DNA of 64,000 nucleotides from Bacteroidota bacterium (GTDB lineage: Bacteria > Bacteroidota > Bacteroidia > AKYH767-A > OLB10): positions 372,001 through 436,000 of the forward strand of contig JADJPB010000001.1 of NCBI GenBank assembly GCA_016713445.1, read 5' to 3'. The translations under genes were made by a program, and so were the position numbers. Below the pieces are notes generated by a model. The model saw only the letters and a list, made by a program, of their open reading frames with translations, did not search any database and had not been told where the DNA came from. Below are positions 42,225-52,672 of the stretch, piece after piece. The first letter of the stretch is position 1. Each line of letters begins with the position of its first letter.

Positions 42225-43645
42225 TTATGGTGTTGGTCCAATGAAGTTGGATTCCTCTTCATCGAGTGTTTTTCCGTTTGAGATAATTTGTATTTTAATT
42301 CTTGTTTTTGATACTACAATGTCTTTTTGATCAAGGATCACAAAGAATTCACCCGCCGCAATATCTTGTTCTTTTAATTCTGTAAACTTTTTCCCCACCC
42401 ATTGAATCGTTCCCTGTGGCTCTACAATTTTAATTTCGATCGGCAAATTGTTAAATGTTTTATTCACCACTTTTATATTGTAAAGATTACTTACTTTCTG
42501 ATTGGGCAACTCCTGGTATAGCATTCCGGGGTTCTTAAGATGGTAGCTTCCACATCTGTTCGTATTGCTAGTAAAGTAATTAATGCACCTAGTAAAATAA
42601 AGAGTACCACAGAATAACCAATGATGCGCGGTGTTACCTTGAATTTAATGCCTTTTGCAATCGCATTCTCACTGGTGTAACGAATGAGTCCACGTGGCTT
42701 TTGGATTTTATCCATAATGGAATCACATGCGTCAATGCAGGCTGTACAATTAACACATTCCAATTGAGTACCGTGTCGGATGTCTATTCCCGTTGGACAT
42801 ACTTGCACGCATTGGTGACAATCGATACAATCACCTGCCTTGCGCTCTTGACCTTTGTGCAATTTTTCACGAGGTTCGCCTCGTTTATAATCATCAAGCG
42901 ATAACAACAGAGTTTTTATCCAACAACACCCCTTGCAATCGTCCATAAGGACAAACGACGATGCATGCTTGCTCTCTAAACTTAGTATACACACCATAAA
43001 ACACCAAAGGTAAAAATGGTTAAACTTATCAGTCCCCCATATGCTGAGAAGGACCTTCACTTATAATTTTGAATAACTCATCTACCCCAATAATATAGGC
43101 CAAGAAAGTATTTTGCGATGATAAAAGAAATGAGAAAGAAAATACTATTCTTTAAAAATTTCTTTCTGAATTTTATGGGGTTTGGCGACTCTGCATTTAA
43201 CGCTTTTTGTTGCATGTAGTCGCCTTCGATCAAGTATTCTATTTTGCGGAATACCATCTCCATAAAAATAGTTTGGGGACAAGCCCATCCACACCAAATA
43301 CGACCAAAGAGTGCTGTAAAAAGAATGATAAATACAATAAACGTAAGCATGGCCAAGACGAAGAGATGGAAGTCTTGTGGCCAAAAGGCGATCCCGAACA
43401 GAATAAATTTTCGTTCCAGAATATTGAAGAGCATTAACGGGTGACCGTTCAATTTCATGAACGGGCCGGTAAAAAGCAGGATCAGAAGAAAATACTTACC
43501 GCAGTTCGTTTATTGTAAAAGCTCCTTTCGGTTTTTTTGGATAAATCCAATTCCGCTTTCCATCCTGAGAAATCGTCGCAACGGTATCGCGAAAACTGCC
43601 TTCTGGATCGAATGGCTTAAATGATGTATTTCCCGATTCCAACAA
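42225..43645 (-). CDS. ccoG: Cytochrome c oxidase accessory protein CcoG (several frameshifts)
   Basis: Membrane polyferredoxin that reduces copper during cbb3 oxidase assembly, about 473 residues when joined. The N-terminal part has FRDTVATISQDGKRNWIYPKK, several membrane helices and FGRIWCGWACPQTIF. Ferredoxin motifs CIDCHQCVQVCP and CVNCTACIDAC each supply a [4Fe-4S] cluster, preceded by CIVVCPYGRLQG. The C-terminal 100 residues form the periplasmic Ig-like domain. Breaks lie near 43500, near 43065, near 42920-42960 and near 42530. No ATG begins the frame; the first usable codon is TTG at 43645, immediately after the ccoP stop, so the true start is uncertain. Confidence 0.87.
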
Positions 43646-43656
43646 TTTTTTTTTTT

Positions 43657-44624
43657 CTAAAGTGTTGTCACAGTGCTATCCGATTGAGTAGAGTCGGGGG
43701 CAGTGGTAGTACCACTTTCTTCAACCCACTTTTCACCTTGTGGTTCTTTTCCTCCTGCTGGATTAGTTCCATGCATGGTCATGATATAACTTGCAACTTG
43801 TTGAATTTGCTTGGGAGATAATTGCGATTTCCAAGAAATCATTCCTTTAGCGGGAACTCCATCCGTAATGACTTTAAATAAATTCTTGATGCCTCCTCCA
43901 TGGATCCAGAAATCATCGGTTAAGTTAGGACCCACACCGCCTTCACCACCCGCACCATGACAAGCCACACAGTTTGTTGTATAAATTCCCTTTCCTGCTC
44001 CTAATGCCTCTGGATTATTCAGTACAGTAATGGTTTCAGCAGAGACAAAATCTTTCATTTTCGCCTCTCTTTCTTTCGCTTGATCCGCAGCTTCTTGCAT
44101 GGCAATTGAATATTCTTCCGTTTGCAGTGCACCGGTTCTGAAAAGATGGTAATGTCCTAAATAAATAAAAGACCAAATGATGGTAATATAAAAACCCCAC
44201 ACCCACCATGGTGGTAAGCTATTATCCAATTCTTTGATACCATCATAATCATGATCTAACATGATATCCACTTCTTTTTCTATGGGTACAGCTTTCGTTA
44301 AAATGTCTCCATCAAATCGTGTCCAAAACCCAGGAGCGTGTAATTCTTCTTCAACAGCTTTTTCCTTCTCGAGTTGTAGGGCTCTTCTTTTTTCAGCAGG
44401 TAGCATTCCATACGTCAATTTCTTTAAACTTTTGTTAAAGAAATGATTGCAATTAGCATGATAAGGAATAGGAATATCAACAGATATAATTCAGTCTGAA
44501 AGAATATCTCAGGTACTTTTGCTGTAGCAGGATCACCTGCCTGAACGCCTTGTCCATAAAGACAGTTGGTGGATACGGAGAGCAGAATTCCTGTGATGAG
44601 AATGTATTGAAATCTATTTTTCAT
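43657..44624 (-). CDS. ccoP: cbb3-type cytochrome c oxidase subunit III (one frameshift)
   Basis: Electron-entry subunit of cbb3 oxidase, about 322 residues. From the ATG at 44624 the protein begins with a signal-like segment (MKNRFQYILITGILLSVSTN) and a membrane helix. One base is missing near 44425, where SLTK joins SLKKLTYGMLPAEKRRAL. A second membrane segment (PPWWVWGFYITIIWSFIYLGHYHLF) is typical of CcoP. The cytochrome c domain has one heme motif CVACH (GIYTTNCVACHGAGGEGG) and a distal methionine in VPAKGMISWK. Only one heme domain is present, as in Bacteroidota, against two in proteobacterial CcoP. It starts 10 bp after ccoQ. Confidence 0.88.
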
Positions 44625-44634
44625 AGATGATTTT

Positions 44635-44810
44635 TTAATCGTTGTTAGGTTCTGAATTTTGTAAGGGAATTCGACTTGCATTTTCAATATGCTCTTTGTC
44701 CATTTAATTAAATAGGCAATTAGCACTGCGAAAAAAGCGAAGAATACTATTAAGGAGATGATTGGGTAGATGCTCACACCTGTAATGCTTTCAAGGTTGT
44801 TTCTAAACAT
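44635..44810 (-). CDS. ccoQ: cbb3-type oxidase small subunit CcoQ (one frameshift)
   Basis: Small single-helix subunit stabilising the cbb3 complex, about 58 residues. MFRNNLESITGVSIYPIISLIVFFAFFAVLIAYLIKWTK is clear. One base is off near 44702, after which the sequence reads EHIENASRIPLQNSEPNND and stops at 44635. Without correction the frame would run into ccoP. It is placed 11 bp downstream of ccoNO. Confidence 0.82.
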
Positions 44811-44821
44811 ATCTTTTCGTT

Positions 44822-46935
44822 TTATTCAGTTTTAGATGCTTTGATGTCGGTACCTAATCGTTGTAAGTAAGCAATCATAGCGATGAGTTCTTTCTTAGAG
44901 TCTATGCTTACTTTGTTTTTCTTAAGGTCGTCGGTAATGCTCTGCGCTTGCTTCATTAAGTCATCGTTCGCTTTTGCATCATAACCTTCAGGATAAGGTA
45001 CGCCCAAGGTTTGCATAGCTCTGATTTTAGCTGGAGTATTGCTGATGTCTAATTCGTTTTCTGCCATGAATGCATACGATGGCATAATAGAACCAGGTGA
45101 CATTATCGTAGGATCCATCATATGATGATAATGCCATACGTTAGGATATTTTCCACCTAATCGATGTAAATCAGGACCTGTTCTCTTCGATCCCCATTGG
45201 AATGGATGGTCGTACACAAATTCACCTGCTTTGGAGTATTCGCCATAACGCTCGGTCTCGGATCGGAAAGGTCGAACCATCTGTGAGTGACAAGTATAAC
45301 ATCCCTCACGTACGTAAATATCTCTTCCTTGTAATTCCAATGGAGTATAGGGTTTTACTTGGGAGATGGTTGGAATATTTGACTTGACCAAAAAGGTTGG
45401 GATAAACTCGACAATACCACCAATTAAAATAACAACAGCACTTAAGATGATCATCTGCGTAGGGCGGCGCTCAATCCAACGGTGCCAATGTCCATCATGA
45501 ATTTTTTCATTTTTTTCTAACGCAGGAGCCTCTGCTTCTTCTTCAGCATGTAAGTTTCCTTGCTTCATCGTCTTCACTAGATTGTAGGTCATGACAATGG
45601 CACCAATCAAAAACATTGCCCCTCCTAATGCACGAAGTTTGTACATCGGCATGATCTGCGTTACGGTCTCTAAGAAGTTAGGGTATTTTAAGATTCCATC
45701 TGCAGTAAATTCTTTCCACATTAAACTTTGTGTAAATCCTGCCCAATACATCGGCACAGCATAAAAGAGAATTCCTAACGTGGCAATCCAGAAGTGGAAC
45801 GACGCTAATTTTGCTGAGTATAAATTTGTTTTATAAAGTCGTGGAATTAACCAATACAATATTCCAAATGTTAACATCCCATTCCAACCCATTCCACCAA
45901 TGTGAACGTGCGCAATAGTCCAGTCAGTAAAGTGACTGATAGCATTTACACTTTTCAACGAGAGCATCGGACCTTCAAACGTTGACATACCGTAAGCAGT
46001 AATTGCTACCACCATAAATTTCAGCACCACATCTTCACGAACACGATCCCAAGCGCCACGTAAGGTTAACAATCCATTGATCATTCCACCCCAAGAAGGG
46101 GCGATGAGCATGATAGAAAATACGGTTCCTAATGATTGCGCCCAATCAGGTAGCGCAGAGTATAAAAGGTGATGCGGACCTGCCCATATGTATAGGAAGA
46201 TAAGCGCCCAGAAGTGAATGATGGATAATCGATACGAGTAAACTGGTCGATTTGCTGCCTTCGGTACAAAGTAATACATCAATCCTAAGTACGGTGTAGT
46301 TAAGAAAAATGCAACCGCATTATGTCCATACCACCATTGCACCAATGCATCTTGAACACCGGCATATGCCGAATAACTTTTTAGATACTTACCGGAATTT
46401 CGATGGAGTTAACAATATGTAAAACGGCAACTGTTACAACAGTAGCAATGTAAAACCAAATGGCAACATACATATGCCTCTCTCGTCGTTTGATAAGCGT
46501 TCCAAACATGTTGATCGCAAAAACTACCCAAACAAGAGCAATTAGAATGTCAATCGGCCACTCTAATTCAGCATATTCTTTTCCGGTACTATGTCCAGTT
46601 AATAAAGTAACTGCAGCCAATACGATAATGGATTGCCATCCCCAAAAGTGAATTTTACTCAATGTATCGCTAAACATTCGCGTTTTACATAACCGTTGTA
46701 AGGAATAATATAATCCCATGAATATTCCATTTCCAACGAATGCAAAGATGATTGCATTGGTGTGAATCGGTCGAACCCGACCAAAGGTCAGGTACTCGCC
46801 AATATTAAGTCCTGGAAACGGAATTTGTAGCGCTATGATGAGCCCTAGTAACATACCTACTATCCCCCAAATGATGGTGGCCAGCGCAAAGTTTTTAACG
46901 GTGCGGTTGTCGTAGCTGAATTTTTCAATCGTCAT
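44822..46935 (-). CDS. ccoNO: Fused cbb3-type cytochrome c oxidase subunits I and II (one frameshift)
   Basis: Catalytic heme-copper subunit fused to the monoheme cytochrome subunit, about 704 residues; high-affinity oxygen reduction at the inner membrane. The CcoN part has FGRVRPIHTNAIIFAF (heme ligand), WWYGHNAVAFFLTTPYLG and WAGPHHLLYS (copper and heme ligands), and DWTIAHVHIGGMGWNG. The CcoO part, from about residue 530, has the anchor MIILSAVVILIGGIVEF and the heme motif EGCYTCHSQMVRPF. A single one-base shift near 46375 joins IPVS to YLKSYSAYAGVQDAL. The ATG overlaps the ccoS stop (ATGA). The fusion is typical of Bacteroidota. Confidence 0.94.
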
Positions 46936-47119
46936 ACAGTATCTGTATTTTTAGAATTAGGTTGTTTGTTTGTGGTAGACATTTCGTCTTCAAAAGTATG
47001 CGCACTGCCGGAGATACATCGTCGTCGTATTGCCCCGTTTTTACCGACCATAAAAAACCGATAAGAAAACTGCCTGCAATAAGAAGGCTAAATGCGATTA
47101 ATATCAAGATGACACTCAT
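46932..47119 (-). CDS. ccoS: cbb3-type oxidase assembly protein CcoS (one frameshift)
   Basis: Small membrane protein needed for cofactor insertion into cbb3 oxidase, about 62 residues. MSVILILIAFSLLIAGSFLIGFLWSVKTGQYDDD is the family signature, ending in the acidic GQYDD motif. A missing T near 47000 shifts the frame; corrected, it reads RILFEDEMSTTNKQPNS and stops at 46932, four bases inside the ccoNO start. It is the first gene of the ccoS-NO-Q-P-G-H-safE operon. Confidence 0.85.
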
Positions 47120-47177
47120 GATGGGCAAAACTACTTTTGATGGGTATAAATCATTATGACTATGCTTATGATAGGAA

Positions 47178-47191
47178 TTGACAATTATCAG
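47178..47191 (-). promoter_or_regulatory. Crp/Fnr-type box upstream of ccoS
   Basis: TTGAC-AATT-ATCAG fits the Fnr-like pattern TTGAY-N4-RTCAA with one mismatch at the edge. It lies 59 bp before the ccoS ATG in the 78-bp gap between ccoI and ccoS, a normal position for activation of the cco operon. Confidence 0.6.
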
Positions 47192-47197
47192 TTTTCT

Positions 47198-49611
47198 CTA
47201 TTTTGTGAGTCCTAAGGTTCTTGCTTTGAAGCTGCTTGCCAAAACCGTATAAATAACTAAACTGCTCGTGCTAATAGGCATCAAGATGGCCGCTATTACG
47301 GGAGAAAGTGTTCCTTGCACAGCGAACCATAATCCCACCAAATTGTAAAAGATGGAGATGATAAAGCTGATTATGATGATGCGATGTCCCGATTTCGCAT
47401 AACGAAGCAAGTTTCGTATTTGCCCAAAGTTTTTAGACAAAATGATTCCATCACTTCCCGGACTGAAGTTGTTGATGTCTTCAGAAATAGCTATGCCCAC
47501 ATCACTTTGCATCAAAGCTCCAGCATCATTTAGTCCGTCACCAACCATCATTACTTTTTACCACAATTTTGCTTTTCTTTAATAGCATTTAACTTGTCAA
47601 TGGGTTTTTGTTCGAAGAGTAATCCTTCTTTTTGATTTAATATTTTTTGCAGATGGGATTGTTCGAAATTGTAATCTCCGCTTACTATAGAAATTTGATA
47701 TCCATCTTTTTTCAGCTTTTGAAGCAAGGATGTCGAAGAATTCCTATAAGAAGTTTCAAAGTGAAATGCACCGTAAAATTTTCCGTCAATGGAAACAACA
47801 ACTTCTGATGTTTTTTTAGAGGAAAACTGGTCGGATGCTAACCCTAAATAACTCCGACTTCCTAATTGAAGATAGACACCATCAACGAATCCCGAAATTC
47901 CTTTTCCGCTTTCTTCTTTTAATTGCATTATTGGAAATTGTTGCTGTGGCGCAGACAAATATTTCGAAAGAATACGACTAAAAAGGATGTGTGGATGCAT
48001 TTGCTAACGTATAGATCTTTTCCTGTTGCTCCGTCGATAAGGGTATCCCATCATATTCCACATGATAATTTTCGGCAGATGTCAATGTCCCTGTTTTATC
48101 GAATACGATATTGTCAATGGTAGATAATCGCTCCAGTACTTGCGTGTTTTTTAGATAGATTCCTCGTTTCCCCAAAATACGGATCATGTTTCCGAACGTG
48201 AAGGGAGCCGATAAAGCCAACGCGCAAGCACAGGCAATCACAAGAACAGAAGTGAACGCCAGCATGGCCCTTGATGGATCTGTCGAATACCAATAGAGGA
48301 GAGAAAGTGTAGCAATGCTGATGGTAATGATGACAAACCACTTGCTGATGTTTTCAGTAAGCAATGCATATTTGCTTTTCAATTCTTGTTTCCCGGAACT
48401 TTGATTCCAGAGTTGTGTGATGTAACTATGCGAAACATCTTTTTGAACCAATACTTCAACCGGACTTCCCACTAACCGAGCTCCTGCATAAATGCGTTCA
48501 CCGTGATGACAACTCACGGGTCTCGATTCACCCGTAACAAAACTGTAGTCTACTTGTGCTTCTTCGCTCACAAGTAAAACATCCGCAGGAATGATCTCTT
48601 GATTTCGAATGAAAAGTCGATCGTTTGGCTTTACATCTTGAACCGAAACTACTTCTTTTTGAGTGCCCTTCAAGCGCGTTACAGCTATGGGAAAATAGGA
48701 TTTGTAATCGCGTTCAAAGCTTAACCATTCATAGGTCTTACTTTGAAAGTTTCTTCCGATGAGCATGAAAAAAATTAAACCAGTCATGCTGTCAAAATAC
48801 CCCGGACCTGAATCCGATACAATTTCATAAACGCTTCTTGAAAACATGGCCACAATGCCAATGGCGATGGGTACATCAATATTGATGGCTTTCTGCCGGA
48901 AGCTCCTCAATGCACTTTCCAAAAATTCGTTGGCACTGTAAAAGAAAACGGGAATTGAGAGCAATAAATTTAGATACCCGAAAATGCGATGGAAGTCTTC
49001 GCCTTCGTAAGTTCCATTCGCAAAATATTCCGGAAAACTGAGCAACATGATATTCCCAAATACGAATCCTGCGATTCCGATTTTGTAAATTCTACTTTTA
49101 CTCGTTTTGTTTTTCTCGGTTTTTTCTAATTCCTTTAAATTGAGTTCGGGTGGATACGCAATTTCATGGAGTTTTTCTACAATTCTTCGTAGACTTGTTT
49201 TTGTATGATCAAAAGTGAGATGTAGTTCTTTCTGTATGAAATTTGTTTTAGAGCTCGTGATTCCAGCATCCAAACGATTCATATGTTCTAATAGCCATAT
49301 GCAACTTGCACAATGCATGGCAGGTATATGGAATTGAATATGTGTTGTACGACCTTCTTTATAAAGAATTAGTTTTTCGGATATAGTAGTTTGGTCAAGA
49401 TAAGCGTAACGATCCCCAAGAAGTGTTTGTGTTTTCCAGGCGCAGTTTGTAAATTGTAATAGTTGCATAAATCATTTTCGAGTAAAAGTTCATATACTAA
49501 CTTACATCCAGTACAACAAAAGGATTTTTCGGATAGGTGAACAACCTCTTCATTACAATTTTCACCGCAGTGATAGCATTGAGTTTCAGTAAAAATTGTA
49601 TTTTTTTGCAT
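47198..49611 (-). CDS. ccoI: CcoI/FixI-type copper P-type ATPase (three frameshifts)
   Basis: Copper-exporting P1B ATPase supplying copper for cbb3 oxidase, about 804 residues. The N-terminus has a cysteine-rich segment (CYHCGENC and FCCTGCKLVYELL) and a heavy-metal-associated domain with MHCASCIWLLE. Then come membrane helices, VTGES, the phosphorylation site DKTGTLT and GDGLNDAGAL. The intramembrane metal motif reads CACALALSAP instead of the expected CPC (codons at 48224-48232). Breaks lie near 49425, near 47995 and near 47560. It ends just before the ccoS promoter region and is a separate unit with an Fnr-type box 105 bp upstream. Confidence 0.9.
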
Positions 49612-49716
49612 GTCTTATCTCGATATGCAATTTTACTTGGACCGGAATAAAAAGTAAGTGACGAAAATCATTTTGCAAAGTGATAAAACTCAAAGTGGAC
49701 ATTGTCAGCAAAAGAA

Positions 49717-49730
49717 TTGACATTTGTCAT
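49717..49730. promoter_or_regulatory. Crp/Fnr-type box between ccoI and a divergent gene
   Basis: TTGAC-ATTT-GTCAT holds a perfect TGAC-N4-GTCA inverted repeat with Fnr-type spacing. It lies 105 bp before ccoI and 47 bp before the divergent gene at 49778, so it may act on either or both. Confidence 0.55.
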
Positions 49731-49777
49731 AGCATTACTTCTTTCATTCCTTCATTTTTGTCCAATAAACTATTGAA

Positions 49778-50215
49778 ATGTACAGTCGATTTAATCAAAA
49801 TGAAATGCTAAAAATTCAAATCAGTGATGAAAGAACTCTTAAGGAAATTCAGAGCGATTTTAACTCTTATTTCCCATTCTTGAAACTAGAGTTTTTTAAA
49901 ACACCTCATAGAGTTGGACAGGGTTCTGCAAAAGATTTAATTATCGCACCTCATAAATTTGTAAAAGATTGCAGGACATTAAAGCCATCTGGGTTTCTGG
50001 AAATCAAGGAAGGAATGACTGTGAATCAACTAGAGCAATTGTGTTATACCAGTTTTGGACTCGCTGCTCAGGTATTTAGAAAATCTGGGAATGTGTGGCT
50101 AGAAACCTCTGCAACCGACAATTGGACCTTACTTCAACAAAATAATGAAGGTGCGGAGTTGTCTACGCAAATAAAAGAGAATCGTGAAAATTTAGATAAT
50201 ATCGATCCTTATTAA
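49778..50215 (+). CDS. Conserved hypothetical protein of the respiration island
   Basis: I do not recognise a characterised family. The frame is intact at 145 residues, soluble, without signal peptide or membrane segment. The N-terminal half (FPFLKLEFFKTPHRVGQGSAKD) and the centre (GFLEIKEGMTVNQLEQLCYTSFGLAAQVFRKSGNVWLETSATDNWTLLQQN) look like two parts of one small mixed alpha/beta domain. A second ATG at 49805 (MLKIQISDERT) is a possible start. It is divergent from ccoI and shares its Fnr-type box, so it may be induced with the oxidase. It ends at a strong palindromic repeat. Confidence 0.65.
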   Translation: MYSRFNQNEMLKIQISDERTLKEIQSDFNSYFPFLKLEFFKTPHRVGQGSAKDLIIAPHKFVKDCRTLKPSGFLEIKEGMTVNQLEQLCYTSFGLAAQVFRKSGNVWLETSATDNWTLLQQNNEGAELSTQIKENRENLDNIDPY

Positions 50216-50226
50216 ATATTGGAAAA

Positions 50227-50274
50227 TTTAAACGCAGCGTTCGCAACGGGATCGCTGCGGTCGCTGCGTTTAAA
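50227..50274. repeat. Perfect 13-bp palindromic repeat, possible bidirectional terminator
   Basis: TTTAAACGCAGCG (50227-50239) has its exact reverse complement at 50262-50274, with a 22-bp interior that repeats the CGCTGC word. It lies between the stop of the gene ending at 50215 and the convergent regulator stop at 50293. It may terminate both transcripts; its GC-rich core resembles the island near 31180. Confidence 0.7.
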
Positions 50275-50292
50275 GTTTATTCTATACAAGTA

Positions 50293-51354
50293 TTATCCCT
50301 TCAATGATCTCAATTTATTTTCATTGATGATTTTAATTTTTCCGCTTTTTATTTCAATTAAATTCTCCTCTTTAAAATCACTCAAGGTTCGTATTAACGA
50401 TTCTGTTGCGGTTCCCACGATGTTCGCTAAGTCATCACGAGCAATGGCCATGGAAAACTGTCCCTCGTCTTTAGTTTGATATTTTTCCTGGAGTAGGAGC
50501 AAGGCTTCGGCTGTTCTTTTTCGAACAGAACTATAGGCTAAGTCCACAAGTCGTTCTTGTTTGTCAACAACTCCCTTGGTTAATATTTTCAAGAAACTCT
50601 TTGTAACAGATACATTTCCAAAAATAAAATTGTGGAATTCATCTTTTGGAATAAATGTAATTTCAGAATCTTCTAAGGTCTCCGCCGATTCATTATAGGG
50701 ATTTTCTTCAAGTAAACTGGTGTAGGCAAAGAAATCTCCTTCCTTCAATAAGTCGGTGATTAGTTCTTTGCCATATTCATGCGTCTTGAAAATCTTGACT
50801 TTCCCTTTGTTGATATAATACAATCCGTTTGGATAATTACCTTCCAGGTAAATGGTTTCTTTCTTTTTATCGTGATTGATCTTTTTGCCTTCTAAAAATT
50901 TCTTCAAAGCATTACTACCTGCTATATCGCTGATAAAGGTACTGAGTCCATCAAAATCTTTTTCGTATTCTTTTTTGAGTATCTCTGCTTTTCGGATACG
51001 ACTCTCAACTGCATTCAATAATTCCGTCTTGTCAAAGGGTTTGGTGATATAGTCGTCAGCACCTAAATCCATTCCTTTACGCATATCACTTCTTTCCGCT
51101 TTAGCAGTGAGGAAAATAAAAGGGATAGCGGCCATCGCAGGATCTTTTCCTAATAGATGTAAAACACCATAGCCATCTAATCCAGGCATCATAATATCGC
51201 AAATTATTAAATCTGGATTTTCGGTACGTGCCATTTCTACACCTTCTTTTCCATCGGGAGCTGTAAAGACCTTATAATGCGCAAGCTCTAAAATCTCTGC
51301 TGTGTTTTCACGAACATCGGCGTTGTCTTCGATCAATAATATTTTCTTATTCAT
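50293..51354 (-). CDS. Response regulator fused to a Crp/Fnr DNA-binding domain
   Basis: Two-domain transcription factor, 353 residues, intact. The receiver domain covers residues 1-122 with the phosphoacceptor Asp53 (IICDIMMPGLDG), Thr of FLTAKAE and Lys of ITKPFD. A linker leads to a cyclic-nucleotide-binding-like fold at about 150-265 (ETIYLEGNYPNGLYYINKGKVKIFK) and a C-terminal Crp-type helix-turn-helix (MAIARDDLANIVGTATESLIRTLSDFKEENLIEI). It has no Fnr-type N-terminal cysteine cluster, so the signal probably comes from the adjacent kinase. It starts 6 bp after the kinase stop, and Crp/Fnr-type boxes flank the local operons, which makes it the likely controller of the cco genes. Confidence 0.92.
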   Translation of the reverse strand: MNKKILLIEDNADVRENTAEILELAHYKVFTAPDGKEGVEMARTENPDLIICDIMMPGLDGYGVLHLLGKDPAMAAIPFIFLTAKAERSDMRKGMDLGADDYITKPFDKTELLNAVESRIRKAEILKKEYEKDFDGLSTFISDIAGSNALKKFLEGKKINHDKKKETIYLEGNYPNGLYYINKGKVKIFKTHEYGKELITDLLKEGDFFAYTSLLEENPYNESAETLEDSEITFIPKDEFHNFIFGNVSVTKSFLKILTKGVVDKQERLVDLAYSSVRKRTAEALLLLQEKYQTKDEGQFSMAIARDDLANIVGTATESLIRTLSDFKEENLIEIKSGKIKIINENKLRSLKG

Positions 51355-51360
51355 ATTCTT

Positions 51361-52640
51361 TTAGTTTTGATGAGGAAAAGTTATTTTTAGTGTAGTCCCT
51401 TTATCTAATTCACTGTTTAATTGTAATCGTCCACTCAATAAGTCGACATAACTCCCCACAATATGTAATCCTAATCCCGTTCCTTGAATGTTAAAAGCGT
51501 TTTTAGCACGGAAGAATCGCTCAAAAGGTGCTTTTGATCTTCAATACTGATACCAATTCCTCGGTCGATAATTTCAAGTTCGATTTCTTTTTCAGTGACC
51601 TTTGAGTTAACTATGATTTTTTTATTCTCAGGACTAAATTTAACGGCATTGTTGATTAAATTAATGAGAATGTTTTTTAGTAATTTACTATCTAAATTCA
51701 CTTCGTGATTGCCTATGTGTAGGTATTCAATTTGTTGTCCTTTCTTCGTATTTAGTTGTAGATCACTCACGATTTCAGTGACCAGAATAGGAAGGTCGAA
51801 TTTCCTGAATTCTGTGTTAACTTTCCCTTCTTCTAATTTGCTGAGTGATAAGAAATCGCTTAGGATATCGTTTAAATTATCGACTGCCGATTTTATTCTA
51901 GAAATATGTTTTTCGCGCTTTTCATCATGCGACAATTCTTTGTATTCAGAAATTAAGCTAGCAGAAGATAATATGGTAGTAAGTGGAGTTCTGAATTCAT
52001 GGGATGCCATAGAGATAAATCGGGATTTTAGGTCGTTTAAATCCTTTTCTTTTTCGAGTGCTTTACTCAAATCATTTCTTGATTTTTCTAGTTCTCGAAT
52101 GGCTTCTTGTAATACTTTAGTTCTATCGGAAACTTTTTTCTCCAACCCTTCATTTGTTGAAATCAAGGCTGCTGCTACACGTTCCAACTCCTGTTGCTTT
52201 TCGTTTACAGTATTTTCAATTCCTTTTCTTACACTGATATCGATCAGGAAAGCAACAATAAACTTCTGTCCTTTTATTTGCAGAGGACTTAAACTAATTT
52301 CTACTGGGAATTGAGAGCCGTTTTTTCTTTCTGCATACAAATACATCCCAACACCCATGGGTCGAGCATGCGAATCTTTATTGTATTTTTCACGATGCGA
52401 CTGATGATGACCACGTACATGGGAAGGGACAATATCTTCAATTTTTAAAGCATGTAACTCTCCGTCACTATAGCCTAGCATTCGGGCTGCAGAACTGTTC
52501 GCCATCCGAATATAGCCATCTACATCTGAAACAATTATACCTTCGGTTGCATCTTTAAAAACAGTATCAATAATTTCATTTCTACTAATTTCATTCATTT
52601 TGCCCATATAATGTTCAGGCATAAATGTAAATAAATTCAT
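51361..52640 (-). CDS. PAS-domain sensor histidine kinase (one frameshift)
   Basis: Soluble kinase of about 426 residues. An N-terminal PAS domain (residues 21-135: DATEGIIVSDVDGYIRMANSSAARMLGYSDGEL) is followed by a coiled coil (about 140-200), the HisKA domain with His214 in MASHEFRTPL, and the ATPase domain with NILINLINNAVKFSPE and DRGIGIS. The frame shifts near 51535 at AAAAG; the rest reads FERFFRAKNAFNIQGTGLGLHIV with the G2 box and ends at 51361. There is no membrane segment, so it senses a cytoplasmic signal such as redox state or heme-bound oxygen. It lies 6 bp upstream of its likely partner regulator. Confidence 0.9.
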
Positions 52641-52672
52641 AGAAAGTCAACCAATGCAGAACTCCAATCAAA

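Noticed and set aside
51709..52314. 201-residue plus-strand open frame opposite the histidine kinase
   Set aside because: It is a Ser/Phe-rich shadow of the kinase gene; it has no family resemblance and no start context.
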